Assembly (NCBI GenBank): GCA_963776735.1
Contig: CAVZNV010000023.1
Coordinates: 131,563-195,562 of the forward strand
Source of the DNA: PALSA-612 sp963776735
GTDB lineage: Bacteria; Actinomycetota; Thermoleophilia; Gaiellales; Gaiellaceae
DNA length: 64,000 nt
Direction: 5' to 3'
Positions within the stretch are counted from its first letter, which is position 1. The number at the start of each line of letters is the position of its first letter. The position numbers were made by a program, and so were the translations under genes. The notes beneath the pieces were generated by a model that worked only from the letters and a program-made list of their open reading frames with translations, was not told the origin of the DNA and did no database searches. Positions 41,622 through 50,023 of the stretch are shown piece after piece.

Positions 41622-42439
41622 ACGGCTCCCACGGGCACGCGATGCTCGAGCATCCAGCGGACGGCGTGGTCGACGAGCGGCCGCTGCGGAACGAGGATCG
41701 CGTCGGCCTGCGCGACTCGTCCGCGGCGGACGCCGACCTCGCGCTCGAAGCTCTCGCCGATCTGCGGGAAGTCGCCCGAGTCGATCTGGAGATCCTCGAA
41801 CTCGACCCAGCGGCGGGCGCCGTCGACGAGTTGCGGTGCGCCGTTCTTGCCCGGCCTGGCGCGGCCGGAGCGGTACTCGGCCAGGTGGAGCGACGTGTTC
41901 GAGTCGTGGCCGACGCCGAGCAGCAGCACGTGGCCGCCCAGATCGTAGACGCGGGCGAGCGGAGAGTCCTCGCCCAGGCTTAAGGCGAGGGGGTGGCCGC
42001 TCGTGATCCTCTCGGCGTGCGGCCCGCGGGCGGCGAACGAGACCTGCGGATGGCCGCTGCGGACGACGCCCGGTCCGCTACGGAAGCACTCGGCGATCTT
42101 CCCCATCCCGCGGGTCGGCGTCAGGTCGCGGTCGAACGCCGGCATCGAGTTTCGCACCGTCTCCCACCACTCCTCGGGAATCGGCGGGTTGCGCCAGCCG
42201 GCCGGGTCGGACAGGTCGGTCGAGTGGGTCGGCACAACGATCGTGCCCTCGTCGCCGACGGCCTGCTGCAGCGCGAGCACGACGGCGACCGGCCCGCCGC
42301 AGACCCAGCCGAGGGAGCTCAGCGACGAGTGGACGAGCAGGACGCTGCCTTCGCCGACGCCGAGCGCGGCGAGGTCGGCGGCCAGCGAGTCGACGGTCGC
42401 CGGCGCGTGCGCGCGTGTGACCGACTCGGCCTCGGTCAT
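41618..42439 (-). CDS. AAC(3)-family aminoglycoside N-acetyltransferase-like protein
   Basis: 273 residues with the AAC(3)/YokD family pattern: EGSVLLVHSSLSSLGWVCGG, DEGTIVVPTHSTDLSDP, TRGMGKIAECFRSGPGVVRS, HPQVSFAARGPHA and LLLGVGHDSNTSLHLAEY. The family transfers acetyl from acetyl-CoA to amino groups; chromosomal members often have unknown substrates, and no resistance phenotype can be read from sequence. ATG 42439 overlaps the folC stop by 4 bases. Confidence 0.88.
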   Translation of the reverse strand: MTEAESVTRAHAPATVDSLAADLAALGVGEGSVLLVHSSLSSLGWVCGGPVAVVLALQQAVGDEGTIVVPTHSTDLSDPAGWRNPPIPEEWWETVRNSMPAFDRDLTPTRGMGKIAECFRSGPGVVRSGHPQVSFAARGPHAERITSGHPLALSLGEDSPLARVYDLGGHVLLLGVGHDSNTSLHLAEYRSGRARPGKNGAPQLVDGARRWVEFEDLQIDSGDFPQIGESFEREVGVRRGRVAQADAILVPQRPLVDHAVRWMLEHRVPVGAV

Positions 42440-43518
42440 CGCACCGTCCGCGCCGTCTCGGCCGCGGCCAGGTCGGCGAGCAGGTAGAGAGAGCCGGTGA
42501 CGAGCACGGGCTCGCCGAGCTCGTGCGCGCGGCGAAGCGCCTCGTGCGGGTCGGCGACGGCTTCGACGCGCTCGAAGCGCCCGCCCGCACGCGCGGCGAG
42601 CTCGGCGGCCGGGAGCGCGCGCGGGTTCGACGACGCCGTCGCGACGAGCACCGGCGCGAGCCGAGCCAGCTCGGCCAGGACGGCGTCGACGTTCTTGTCC
42701 GCGAGGATCGAGGCGACGATCGATCCGATTGGAGGCAGTGACGGAGCCACGTAGCGCACCGCTTCCGGAGTGTGGGCACCGTCGCGGATCTCGTCTCCGC
42801 GCACCTCGAGGCGTCCGGGGAGCCGCACGTCGGCCGGCTCGACCGCCCGGCCGAGGAACGCGCCCGCCGCGGCGCCGCCGAGGGCCCGGTTGCCGCCCGT
42901 CTCGACGATCACGCGCGCGGCACCGTTGGCGAGGGCGAGCGGTTCCCACTCGGGTTCGCCGAGGACGACGGTCGAGCCGGGCTGCACGACGGCGAGCTTC
43001 TCGGCGGCGATCGCCTCGCGCGTCTCGCCGAGCACGTCCGTGTGCTCGAGCCCGACGTTCGTCAGCACCTGCACCGGCGAGCGGAGAACGTTGGTCGCGT
43101 CGAACCGGCCGCCGAGGCCCGCCTCGATCGCCGCAGCCTCGACGCCGGCCTCGGCGAACTCGGTCAGGGCCGCCGCCGTCAGCGTCTCGAACTGCGTCGC
43201 CGCGAGCGCGACCGCCGCCGGCCGCACGCGCGCGAGCACGCGCTCGACGTCGACCTCCTGCCCGCCGACGCGGATACGCTCGGCCCAGCCGCTGACGTGC
43301 GGCGAGGTGTAGGCGGCGGCCAGCACCCGTTCGCCGAGCAGCGTCTCCTCGATCGTGCGCGTCGTCGTCGACTTGCCCTTCGTGCCGACGACGTGCACGC
43401 TCACGAGCGCGAGCTGCGGGTCGCCGAGCCCGGCGAGCAGCGCGCGCATCCGCTCCAGCCCGAACCCGTCAGCGGGCCAGGGCGAGAGCGACTCGAGCCA
43501 CTCAACCGCCGATCGCAT
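42436..43518 (-). CDS. folC: Folylpolyglutamate synthase/dihydrofolate synthase
   Basis: A 360-residue Mur-ligase-family enzyme. The P-loop is GTKGKSTTTR at residues 45-54; further landmarks are TSPHVSGWAERIRV, AGVEAAAIEAGLGGRFDATN, NVGLEHTDVLGETREAIAAE and RDGAHTPEAVR. It adds glutamate to folates and makes dihydrofolate. FolC proteins are usually 410-450 residues, so loops here are trimmed. ATG 43518 overlaps the valS stop by 17 bases. Confidence 0.92.
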   Translation of the reverse strand: MRSAVEWLESLSPWPADGFGLERMRALLAGLGDPQLALVSVHVVGTKGKSTTTRTIEETLLGERVLAAAYTSPHVSGWAERIRVGGQEVDVERVLARVRPAAVALAATQFETLTAAALTEFAEAGVEAAAIEAGLGGRFDATNVLRSPVQVLTNVGLEHTDVLGETREAIAAEKLAVVQPGSTVVLGEPEWEPLALANGAARVIVETGGNRALGGAAAGAFLGRAVEPADVRLPGRLEVRGDEIRDGAHTPEAVRYVAPSLPPIGSIVASILADKNVDAVLAELARLAPVLVATASSNPRALPAAELAARAGGRFERVEAVADPHEALRRAHELGEPVLVTGSLYLLADLAAAETARTVR

Positions 43519-45913
43519 CGAGTTCGCGCCGGTAGCGCTCGAGCTTGTCTCTTTCTGCCTGGACGATCTCAGGCGGCGCCTTGTCGACGAATCCCGGGTT
43601 GTCGAGCATGCGCTCGATCCGGTCGATCTCCTTGTGGAGCCGCGCTCGCTCGACATCGACGTTCCCGTTGACTTTCGCGCGCTCCGGCTTGACGACTGCC
43701 TCGAAGATCCGCAGCGCGTCTCCCTCCAACTCGACCCGAACGCCGCTCCGCCGGAAGATCCGCGCCGCCTCCTGGACGTTGTCCAGCTCGTGGGCCGACG
43801 TGAGCGCAACGCCATCTTCGACCGGCCACGGCGCCGTCATCAGCCGGTCGTCGTGGAACTGCGACCAGATCTCCTCCGTCACGTGCGGCATGACGGGATG
43901 GAGCAGCTTCAGCAGGTACTGGAGCGCGTAGAGCGCGGTCGCTCTCGCGTCCTCGTCACCCGCGTAGAGCCTCGGCTTGACTGCTTCGGCGTACCAGTCG
44001 CAGAAGTCGTCGAAGGTCAGGTGATAGAGCCTGTCCACGACCGCCGCGAACTCGAAGGCCGGGATTGCCGGATCCATCTGGGCCCGGGTCTCGTGGAGGC
44101 GCGCAATGATCCAGTGCTCTTCCACGTCGCGGGCGCGGCCGTCCGGCTGGATGCCTTCGGCCTGGGAGAGCAGAAGCCGCGACACGTTCCAGAGCTTGTT
44201 CGCGAGCTTTCGCCCCTCCTCGATCGCCCCGTGCGAGAAGCGCACGTCCTGCGACGAGGACATCTTCAGCAGGCCGTAGCGGGTCGCGTCGGCACCGTAT
44301 TGCTCGATCAGGTCGGTCGGGTCGATGCCCGTGCCAAGGCTCTTCGACATACGCCGTCCGTCGGGCGCCAGGATCATCGAGTGGTAGTTGACCGCCGAGA
44401 ACGGGATGTCGCCCATCAGCTCGATCCCGGCCCAGATCATCCGCGAGACCCAGAGGAAGTTGATGTCCCGCCCGGTCGAACAGACGTCGCCCGGGTAGAA
44501 GCGGTCGAGATCGGGCGTCTGCCCGGGCCAGCCGAGGGTCGCGAAAGGCCAGAGCGCGGACGAGAACCACGTGTCCAGCACGTCCTCGTCCTGTCGCAGC
44601 TCGTCGCTGCCGCACTCGCCGCAGGCGGACGGCGCCGTCTCGGACACCGTCATGTGCCCGTCGGGGCAGTACCAGACCGGGATCCGGTGGCCCCACCAGA
44701 GCTGCCGCGAGATGCACCAGGGCCGGATGTTCTCGAGGAAGGAGAGCATCACGTTCGTCTGCTGCTCCGGCTTCGTGCGCACGCGCCCGTCGCGCAGCGC
44801 GGCGATCGCGGGCGCGGCGAGCTCCTTCATCTCCACCCACCACTGCAGCAGCACGAGCGGCTCGATCCGGTCGCCCGAGCGGTTGCAGTGGCCGACCGCA
44901 TGGCGGTACGGCTCCTGCTTCTCGAGCAGTCCGCGCTCCTTCAGCTCGGCGAGGATCTTCTTGTCGGCCTCCTGTTGCGTGAGTCCCTCGTAGTCCGGCC
45001 CGGCCTCGGCGTTCATGCGCCCGTCGAGCCCGATCACCATCGGCTCCGGCAGATCGTGGTCGCGGCCGATCTCCCAGTCCACGGTGTCGTGGCCGGGCGT
45101 GATCTTGAGCGCGCCGGAGCCGAAATCCGTCTCAACGCGTTCGTCGGCGATGATCGGCACGCGCCGTTCGGCAACCGGGACGATCACCTCCTTGCCGACG
45201 AGACCGCGGTAGCGCTCGTCTTTCGGATTCACCGCGACGGCCACGTCCGCGAGGATCGTCGCCGGCCGCACCGTCGCGATCGTCACGTGCCCGGAGCCGT
45301 CCGCGAGCGGGTAGCGCACGAACGAGAGCGTGTCGTCGACGTCGATGTGGTCGACCTCGAGGTCGGACACCGTGCTCGCGCAGCCGGTGCACCAGTTGAC
45401 GATGCGGTTCGCCCGGTAGATCCGGCCCGCGTTCCAGAGGTGGACGAAGAAGCACATCACGGCGTGCGTGTAGGCGTCGTCCATCGTGAACCGCATCCGC
45501 CGGTAGTCGAGCGACGCGCCGAGCGACCGAAGCTGGCCGACGATGTGGTCGCCGTACTGGTCGATGAACTGCCAGCAGCGGCGCTCGAACTCCTCGCGCC
45601 CCAACTGCTTGTAGTCGATCCCCTCGGCCGCGAGCCGGCGCACCATCACCCGCTGCAGCGCGATCGACGCGTGGTCGTAGCCGGGCTGCCAGAGCGCGTT
45701 GAAGTCGCGCATGCGGTGCCAGCGAATCAGCACGTCCTGGCACGAGGCGTTCAGCGCATGGCCCATGTGCAGCTCGCCCGTGACGTTCGGCGGCGGCAGG
45801 CAGATCACGAACGTCTCGCGTGGATCCGAAGCCTCTGCCTGGTACAGGCCCTCGGCCTCCCAGGTCTCCTGCCAGCGCGATTCGACTCCCTGTGGGCGGT
45901 AGAGCGGGTCCAT
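43502..45913 (-). CDS. valS: Valine--tRNA ligase
   Basis: An 803-residue class Ia synthetase. The HIGH motif is HMGH at 49-52 within PPPNVTGELHMGH, and KMSKS is RMSKS in the stretch DGRRMSKSLGTGIDP (near 515). The editing domain (ATVRPATILADVAVAV), the WxxS-type WWVEMKEL and the C-terminal coiled-coil arm (RLHKEIDRIERMLDNPGF) are present. ATG 45913 is chosen because a TAGAAT box ends 7 bases upstream; the ATG at 45922 would sit inside that box. Confidence 0.97.
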   Translation of the reverse strand: MDPLYRPQGVESRWQETWEAEGLYQAEASDPRETFVICLPPPNVTGELHMGHALNASCQDVLIRWHRMRDFNALWQPGYDHASIALQRVMVRRLAAEGIDYKQLGREEFERRCWQFIDQYGDHIVGQLRSLGASLDYRRMRFTMDDAYTHAVMCFFVHLWNAGRIYRANRIVNWCTGCASTVSDLEVDHIDVDDTLSFVRYPLADGSGHVTIATVRPATILADVAVAVNPKDERYRGLVGKEVIVPVAERRVPIIADERVETDFGSGALKITPGHDTVDWEIGRDHDLPEPMVIGLDGRMNAEAGPDYEGLTQQEADKKILAELKERGLLEKQEPYRHAVGHCNRSGDRIEPLVLLQWWVEMKELAAPAIAALRDGRVRTKPEQQTNVMLSFLENIRPWCISRQLWWGHRIPVWYCPDGHMTVSETAPSACGECGSDELRQDEDVLDTWFSSALWPFATLGWPGQTPDLDRFYPGDVCSTGRDINFLWVSRMIWAGIELMGDIPFSAVNYHSMILAPDGRRMSKSLGTGIDPTDLIEQYGADATRYGLLKMSSSQDVRFSHGAIEEGRKLANKLWNVSRLLLSQAEGIQPDGRARDVEEHWIIARLHETRAQMDPAIPAFEFAAVVDRLYHLTFDDFCDWYAEAVKPRLYAGDEDARATALYALQYLLKLLHPVMPHVTEEIWSQFHDDRLMTAPWPVEDGVALTSAHELDNVQEAARIFRRSGVRVELEGDALRIFEAVVKPERAKVNGNVDVERARLHKEIDRIERMLDNPGFVDKAPPEIVQAERDKLERYRRELDAIGG

Positions 45914-45920
45914 GAGACCC

Positions 45921-45926
45921 ATTCTA
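45921..45926 (-). promoter_or_regulatory. Candidate -10 box TAGAAT for valS
   Basis: TAGAAT on the minus strand, 7 bases before ATG 45913. A leaderless valS message would leave no room for a T-box riboswitch. Confidence 0.45.
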
Positions 45927-45958
45927 CGAGCCCGCAGAGCGCCGGCTCCGGACGTTTA

Positions 45959-45988
45959 TTGGATCCGAAATCTGGACATTTTGGATCC
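45959..45988. promoter_or_regulatory. Two TTGGATCC repeats 22 bp apart
   Basis: TTGGATCC occurs at 45959-45966 and 45981-45988, exactly two helical turns apart; the second is part of the palindrome TTGGATCCAA. They lie in an unusually A/T-rich gap between valS and the aceA operon. This is a plausible operator, perhaps for the GntR regulator encoded at 47692. Confidence 0.5.
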
Positions 45989-46009
45989 AAGATGCTACAA
46001 ATCGAGCAT

Positions 46010-46141
46010 ATGACGCCTCAAACAGCACCGCTATGGATCCCAGATGCAGACGCGCACGAGCGGGACGAGGTCATCCTCACGACCGCCGAGCTCGCCGAGT
46101 GCACCTGCCCGGATCCGTGCGAGTGCGATCACGACAACTGA
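46010..46141 (+). CDS. Cys-rich small peptide upstream of isocitrate lyase (43 aa)
   Basis: The frame begins MTPQTAPLWIPDADAHERDE, continues as an acidic helix-like stretch (VILTTAELAE) and ends in CTCPDPCECDHDN, a C-x-C-x4-C-x-C cluster followed by Asp and His. It could bind a metal or be a precursor of a modified peptide, but no modification enzyme is adjacent. The stop lies 20 bases before aceA, so it would be co-transcribed. No Shine-Dalgarno is visible. Codon use is GC-rich at third positions like the neighbours. Confidence 0.5.
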   Translation: MTPQTAPLWIPDADAHERDEVILTTAELAECTCPDPCECDHDN

Positions 46142-46161
46142 CGAGCGAGGGAGGAACGAGC

Positions 46162-47436
46162 ATGGGTACGAACGGCAGCAGGCCGCACGACGACCGCTGG
46201 CACGGGATCGAACGTCCCTATTCCGACGAGGACGTCGAGCGCCTGCGCGGCTCCGTCGTCGTCGAGCACACGCTCGCGCGCCTCGGCGCCGAGCGCCTGT
46301 GGTCGCTGCTGCGGTCCGAGCCGTTCGTCCCCAGCCTCGGCGCCCTCTCCGGGAACCAGGCGGTGCAGATGGTGAAGGCCGGCCTGCCGGCGATCTACGT
46401 GTCCGGCTGGCAGGTCGCGGCCGACGCGAACCTGTCCGGCCAGACCTATCCCGACCAGAGCCTCTACCCGGCCGACTCGGCGCCGGCGCTCGTCCGCCGC
46501 ATCAACAACGCACTCCTGCGCGCCGACCAGATCCACTGGGCCGAGGGCGACCGCGACCGGCACTGGCTCGTCCCGATCGTCGCCGACGCGGAAGCCGGCT
46601 TCGGCGGCCCGCTGAACGCCTTCGAGCTGATGAAGTCGATGATCGAAGCAGGCGCCGCGGGCGTGCACTTCGAGGACCAGCTCGCGTCCGAGAAGAAGTG
46701 CGGCCACCTCGGCGGCAAGGTGCTCGTCCCGACGAGCCAGTTCATCCGCACGCTCGCCGCGGCGCGGCTCGCCGCCGACGTCCTCGGCGTGCCGACGCTG
46801 CTCGTCGCGCGCACCGACGCGCTCTCGGCGACGCTGCTGACGAGCGATGTCGACGAACGCGACCTGCCGTTCTGCACCGGCGAGCGCACGCCCGAGGGGT
46901 TCTTCCGCATCGAGGCCGGGCTCGAGTCCGCGATTGCCCGCTCGCTCGCCTACGCGCCCTACGCCGACCTGATCTGGTTCGAGACTTCGACGCCGGATCT
47001 CGGCGAGGCGCGCGAGTTCGCGCAGGCGATCCACGAGCGCTTCCCCGGCAAGCTGATGGCGTACAACTGCTCGCCGTCGTTCAACTGGAAGCGGCACCTG
47101 GACGACGCGGAGATCGCGACTTTCCAGCAGCAGCTCGGCGAGCTGGGGTACCGCTACCAGTTCGTCACGCTCGCGGGCTTCCACGCGCTGAACGAGGCGA
47201 TGTTCGAGCTCGCGCTCGGCTACCGCGAGCGCGGCATGGAGGCATACGTCGAACTGCAGGAGCGCGAGTTCGCGCTCGAGGATTCCGGGTACACGGCGAC
47301 GAGGCACCAGCGCGAGGTCGGCGCCGGCTACTTCGACGCGGTCGCGTCGGCCGTGTCCGGCGGCGAGTCCTCGACGCTGGCGCTGACGGGATCGACGGAA
47401 GAGGCGCAGTTCGACAAGACGAGGGAGGCGGCATGA
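46162..47436 (+). CDS. aceA: Isocitrate lyase
   Basis: A 424-residue ICL. The catalytic cysteine loop is EKKCGHLGGKVLVP; other landmarks are VSGWQVAADANLSGQTYPDQ, IVADAEAGFGGPLNAFELMK, AAGVHFEDQLASEKKCGH and YNCSPSFNWKRHL. It cleaves isocitrate to glyoxylate and succinate in the glyoxylate bypass. Start ATG 46162 follows GGGAGGAA by 6 bases. No malate synthase lies in the window. The stop overlaps the 78-codon gene by 4 bases. Confidence 0.95.
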   Translation: MGTNGSRPHDDRWHGIERPYSDEDVERLRGSVVVEHTLARLGAERLWSLLRSEPFVPSLGALSGNQAVQMVKAGLPAIYVSGWQVAADANLSGQTYPDQSLYPADSAPALVRRINNALLRADQIHWAEGDRDRHWLVPIVADAEAGFGGPLNAFELMKSMIEAGAAGVHFEDQLASEKKCGHLGGKVLVPTSQFIRTLAAARLAADVLGVPTLLVARTDALSATLLTSDVDERDLPFCTGERTPEGFFRIEAGLESAIARSLAYAPYADLIWFETSTPDLGEAREFAQAIHERFPGKLMAYNCSPSFNWKRHLDDAEIATFQQQLGELGYRYQFVTLAGFHALNEAMFELALGYRERGMEAYVELQEREFALEDSGYTATRHQREVGAGYFDAVASAVSGGESSTLALTGSTEEAQFDKTREAA

Positions 47437-47669
47437 CGATTGCGGTCGAGCTGACGAGACAGGTCGACGGGCCCGAGGTGCTCGCCGCGCTCGAGGCCGG
47501 CGGCGTGACCGGCAAGCTGTCACGCGGCGGCTGCGAGGTGATCGCCGACACCCAGGACGGCGGCGAGGTCGCACGCCTGATCGACGAGTGGGCAACGGGT
47601 CACGGCCTGCCGTTCATGCCGGTGCAGGTCGACGGGTCGAGCTACGCGCTCGTTCCGCCTGCCGGTTAG
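47433..47669 (+). CDS. Hypothetical protein of the aceA operon (78 aa)
   Basis: A small alpha/beta-looking protein (MTIAVELTRQVDGPEVLAAL, GGVTGKLSRGGCEVIADT, then LPFMPVQVDGSSYALVPPAG). ATG 47433 overlaps the aceA stop by 4 bases (ATGA) after a GGGAGG, so it is translationally coupled to isocitrate lyase. Position suggests a role in the activity or regulation of the glyoxylate bypass; no family is recognised. Confidence 0.7.
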   Translation: MTIAVELTRQVDGPEVLAALEAGGVTGKLSRGGCEVIADTQDGGEVARLIDEWATGHGLPFMPVQVDGSSYALVPPAG

Positions 47670-47691
47670 CGCTCGTACACTGGCGACCGAG

Positions 47692-48420
47692 ATGGCGTCG
47701 CCGTCGCTCTCCACGAAGGCCGACGAGATCGCCCTCGTCCTCGAGGACGAGATCGTCTCGGGCGCGATCGAGGCCGGCGTCGTCCTCCGCCAGGAGCAGC
47801 TTTCCGAGCGCTTCGGCGTCAGCCGCACGCCGATCCGCGAGGCGCTGCGGCGCCTGGCCGCGCTCGGGCTCGTCTCCTTCGTCCCCAACCGCGGCGTCCG
47901 CGTTCGGGCCCTGTCGCGCGACGAGCTGCGCGAGGCGTTCCTCGTGCGGGCGGAGTTGGAGAGCCTCGTCACCGAGCTGGCGACGCCCCGGATGACGGCC
48001 GACGACCTGCGCCGCCTCGACGAGGCCGAGCTCCGCTTCAGCGTCCTCACGCTCGAGCTCCGCGCGAAGGCCCGCGGCGGCGTCGAGGACAACGCGCTCG
48101 CGATCGAGTGGATGAAGGCGAACTACGCCTTCCATGACGTGATCTACGCGGCCGCCGGGTCACCATACGTCGAGCGCGTCTCCAAGGGGGCGCGCCGCAC
48201 GTTCATCGGCCAGATCACCTGGGTCGCACGCGCCGAGCTGGACGAGCTGTACGCCCGGAACGACGAGCAGCACCGCGCGATCCGCGAAGCGATCGGAGCC
48301 GGCTCCGCGGCGGGCGCCCGCGTGCTCGCGCGCGAGCACGTGCTCCACTCCTGGCGACTACTCGAGGCGATCCTCGAGTACGTGCGCGACCGGCCCGTGT
48401 CGCGCGCCCGCTCGGCCTAG
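47692..48420 (+). CDS. GntR-family regulator, FCD (FadR) subfamily
   Basis: A 242-residue protein. The winged helix at about 10-75 has QEQLSERFGVSRTPIREALR and LAALGLVSFVPNRGVRVRAL. The helical FCD ligand domain follows, with the His pattern of NYAFHDVIY, NDEQHRAIREAI and AREHVLHSWRLL, which usually binds a metal and a carboxylate. It probably controls the adjacent aceA operon. TACACT 10 bases upstream of ATG 47692 may be its promoter. It ends convergently with the KAS III-like gene, overlapping 4 bases. Confidence 0.92.
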   Translation: MASPSLSTKADEIALVLEDEIVSGAIEAGVVLRQEQLSERFGVSRTPIREALRRLAALGLVSFVPNRGVRVRALSRDELREAFLVRAELESLVTELATPRMTADDLRRLDEAELRFSVLTLELRAKARGGVEDNALAIEWMKANYAFHDVIYAAAGSPYVERVSKGARRTFIGQITWVARAELDELYARNDEQHRAIREAIGAGSAAGARVLAREHVLHSWRLLEAILEYVRDRPVSRARSA

Positions 48421-49415
48421 CCGGCCTCGCCCCAGCGGACGGCGGTCGCCGCCCAGGTGTAGCCCGTCCCGGCCGCGAGCAGCAGGACCAGCTCTCCGTC
48501 GCGCAGCTCTCCCGCACGCGCGGCGCGGTCGAGGCCGAGCAGCGGGTCGACGCCGCTCATGTGTCCGGTGTCGTCGAGATAGGCGGCGCGACCCTCGTCG
48601 ATCCCGAGCTCGGCGAGGAGCGCGCGGTGCATCGACGGCTTCATGTGGATGCCGCACAGGTAGCCCACGTCCGAGAGCGTCGCGCCGCTCCGCTCGACCG
48701 CACCCTCGGCGGCGGCGACGAAGTTCGCCAGGCTGACGCGGTCGAGCGCATCCTTCATCTCCGTTGGATCGTCGACGTCGAGAAAGCGATAGCCGCCGTT
48801 CGGCGAGACGCTGCCGCCGTTCGCGACCTTCACCTGCAGCGAGAGCGATCCGTCCGTGACGCCGTGGCTGCCGAGCACCTCGTTGCGCCCGCCGTCCTTG
48901 ACGAGCAGCCCCGCCACCGCGCCGTCGCCGAAGTTGAACATGAAGCGGGAGCGGTCGTTGCCGTAGTCCAGCAGGTACGACTCGCGGCAGGCGGCGACGA
49001 CGAGGATCGAGCGCAGGTCGGGCTCTGCCAGCAGCATGTCGCGCGCGACCCGCAGCGCGACCGGCGTCCCGCACGAAACGTTGTCGTACTCGACCGCGTA
49101 CGCCCGGGTCGCACCCAGCCGGTGGGCGATCCACGGCGCCGCCTGCCACATCGCCCAGTCCTTCCACATCGACCCGAAGTACATGACCACGTCCAGCTCC
49201 TCCGGCTCGGTACCGCTCTCGGCGAGCAGGCGCTCGGCGGCGCGCACGGAGAGGTCGCTGACGTGCTCGTCCGACGCGGCGATGTGCTTCCCGCGGAGCC
49301 CGAACTTCTCGACGATCACCCGCTCCGGGATCGCGCTCAGCTCGGCGACCTCGGCGGCCGGCATCCAGCGCTCCGGAAGGTACGCCGCCGTGGCCGCGAG
49401 CGAGACCCGTGTCAT
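48417..49415 (-). CDS. KAS III-like / HMG-CoA synthase-like thiolase-fold enzyme
   Basis: A 332-residue condensing-enzyme fold. The nucleophile is Cys115 in DNVSCGTPVALRVA. The usual second histidine is His257 in CGIHMKPSMH. Where FabH has the Asn of GNTS, this protein reads TGHMSG with His285. It ends with VLLLAAGTGYTWAATAVRWG. It probably condenses or thiolytically cleaves an acyl-CoA made by the ligase in the same operon. Last gene of the operon; ATG 49415 overlaps the TetR gene stop by 4 bases. Confidence 0.85.
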   Translation of the reverse strand: MTRVSLAATAAYLPERWMPAAEVAELSAIPERVIVEKFGLRGKHIAASDEHVSDLSVRAAERLLAESGTEPEELDVVMYFGSMWKDWAMWQAAPWIAHRLGATRAYAVEYDNVSCGTPVALRVARDMLLAEPDLRSILVVAACRESYLLDYGNDRSRFMFNFGDGAVAGLLVKDGGRNEVLGSHGVTDGSLSLQVKVANGGSVSPNGGYRFLDVDDPTEMKDALDRVSLANFVAAAEGAVERSGATLSDVGYLCGIHMKPSMHRALLAELGIDEGRAAYLDDTGHMSGVDPLLGLDRAARAGELRDGELVLLLAAGTGYTWAATAVRWGEAG

Positions 49416-50023
49416 CGCGGCGCATCCAGCACGCAGCGGATGATGCGCGCCAGCTCCTCGCCCACCCTGTCCGGCACCTCGCCGTCGCCCCACACGATCC
49501 AGCGCATGCCCGCCATCTCGCCGATCGCCATCAGCGCCCAAGCCGTTACCTCGGGGTCGATCGTCCCCGTCTCGCCACGGCCCATCGCCTCCTGCAGCGC
49601 CTCGACGTACGGCTCTGAGACCCGGTCGTAGTGGTAGCGGAAGATGTCCGGCGAGACGAACGCGGCCTGGCGGATGATCTTGTAGAGACCCGGGTGCTGC
49701 GCGGCGAACTCGAAGTACCCGCGGAAGCCGAGGAGTTCGGCCTCGAGCCGCGTCTCCGCCGGGGCAGCGGCTTCGGTCATCGCGTGGCGGATGCGCCGGT
49801 TCAGGTCGCGAACGAGCTCGTCGAAGACCTCGAGCTTCGAGCGGAAGTAGAGATAGAACGTGCCCTGACCGACGCCGGCGACCTCGGTGATCTTCACGAT
49901 CGACGCGTCGTGGAAGCCGAGCTCGCCGAAGACCTGCTCGGCGGCGTCGAGCAAGCGCTGGCGGGTCGCGACCCCGCGGTGCGACAGCTCGCGTCCGTCC
50001 GCCCCGGTCACCACATCGGTCAT
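49412..50023 (-). CDS. TetR-family transcriptional regulator
   Basis: A 203-residue TetR protein. The helix-turn-helix (about 18-62) reads RQRLLDAAEQVFGELGFHDA, then KITEVAGVGQGTFYLYFRSK. The ligand domain is helical (YFEFAAQHPGLYKIIRQAAF). It sits inside the operon and probably senses an acyl-CoA intermediate. The palindromes at 56916 and 56981 are its candidate operators. Start ATG 50023 follows GGAGGGAG, and it overlaps the ligase stop by 4 bases. Confidence 0.92.
   Translation of the reverse strand: MTDVVTGADGRELSHRGVATRQRLLDAAEQVFGELGFHDASIVKITEVAGVGQGTFYLYFRSKLEVFDELVRDLNRRIRHAMTEAAAPAETRLEAELLGFRGYFEFAAQHPGLYKIIRQAAFVSPDIFRYHYDRVSEPYVEALQEAMGRGETGTIDPEVTAWALMAIGEMAGMRWIVWGDGEVPDRVGEELARIIRCVLDAPR

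Noticed and set aside
41618..42439. Acquired aminoglycoside resistance cassette
   Set aside because: The gene is coupled to folC by an ATGA overlap, has the same base composition as its neighbours and has no mobile element nearby; it looks like a native family member.
45959..45988. GGATCC repeats as a CRISPR or integration site
   Set aside because: Only two 8-base copies, no spacers, no cas genes; better explained as operator sites.
45914..46009. T-box riboswitch before valS
   Set aside because: The TAGAAT box leaves almost no leader, and no specifier loop or antiterminator sequence is visible.
43355..46141. A 928-codon plus-strand frame
   Set aside because: Antisense to valS and folC. Only its last 43 codons (46010-46141) have independent support.
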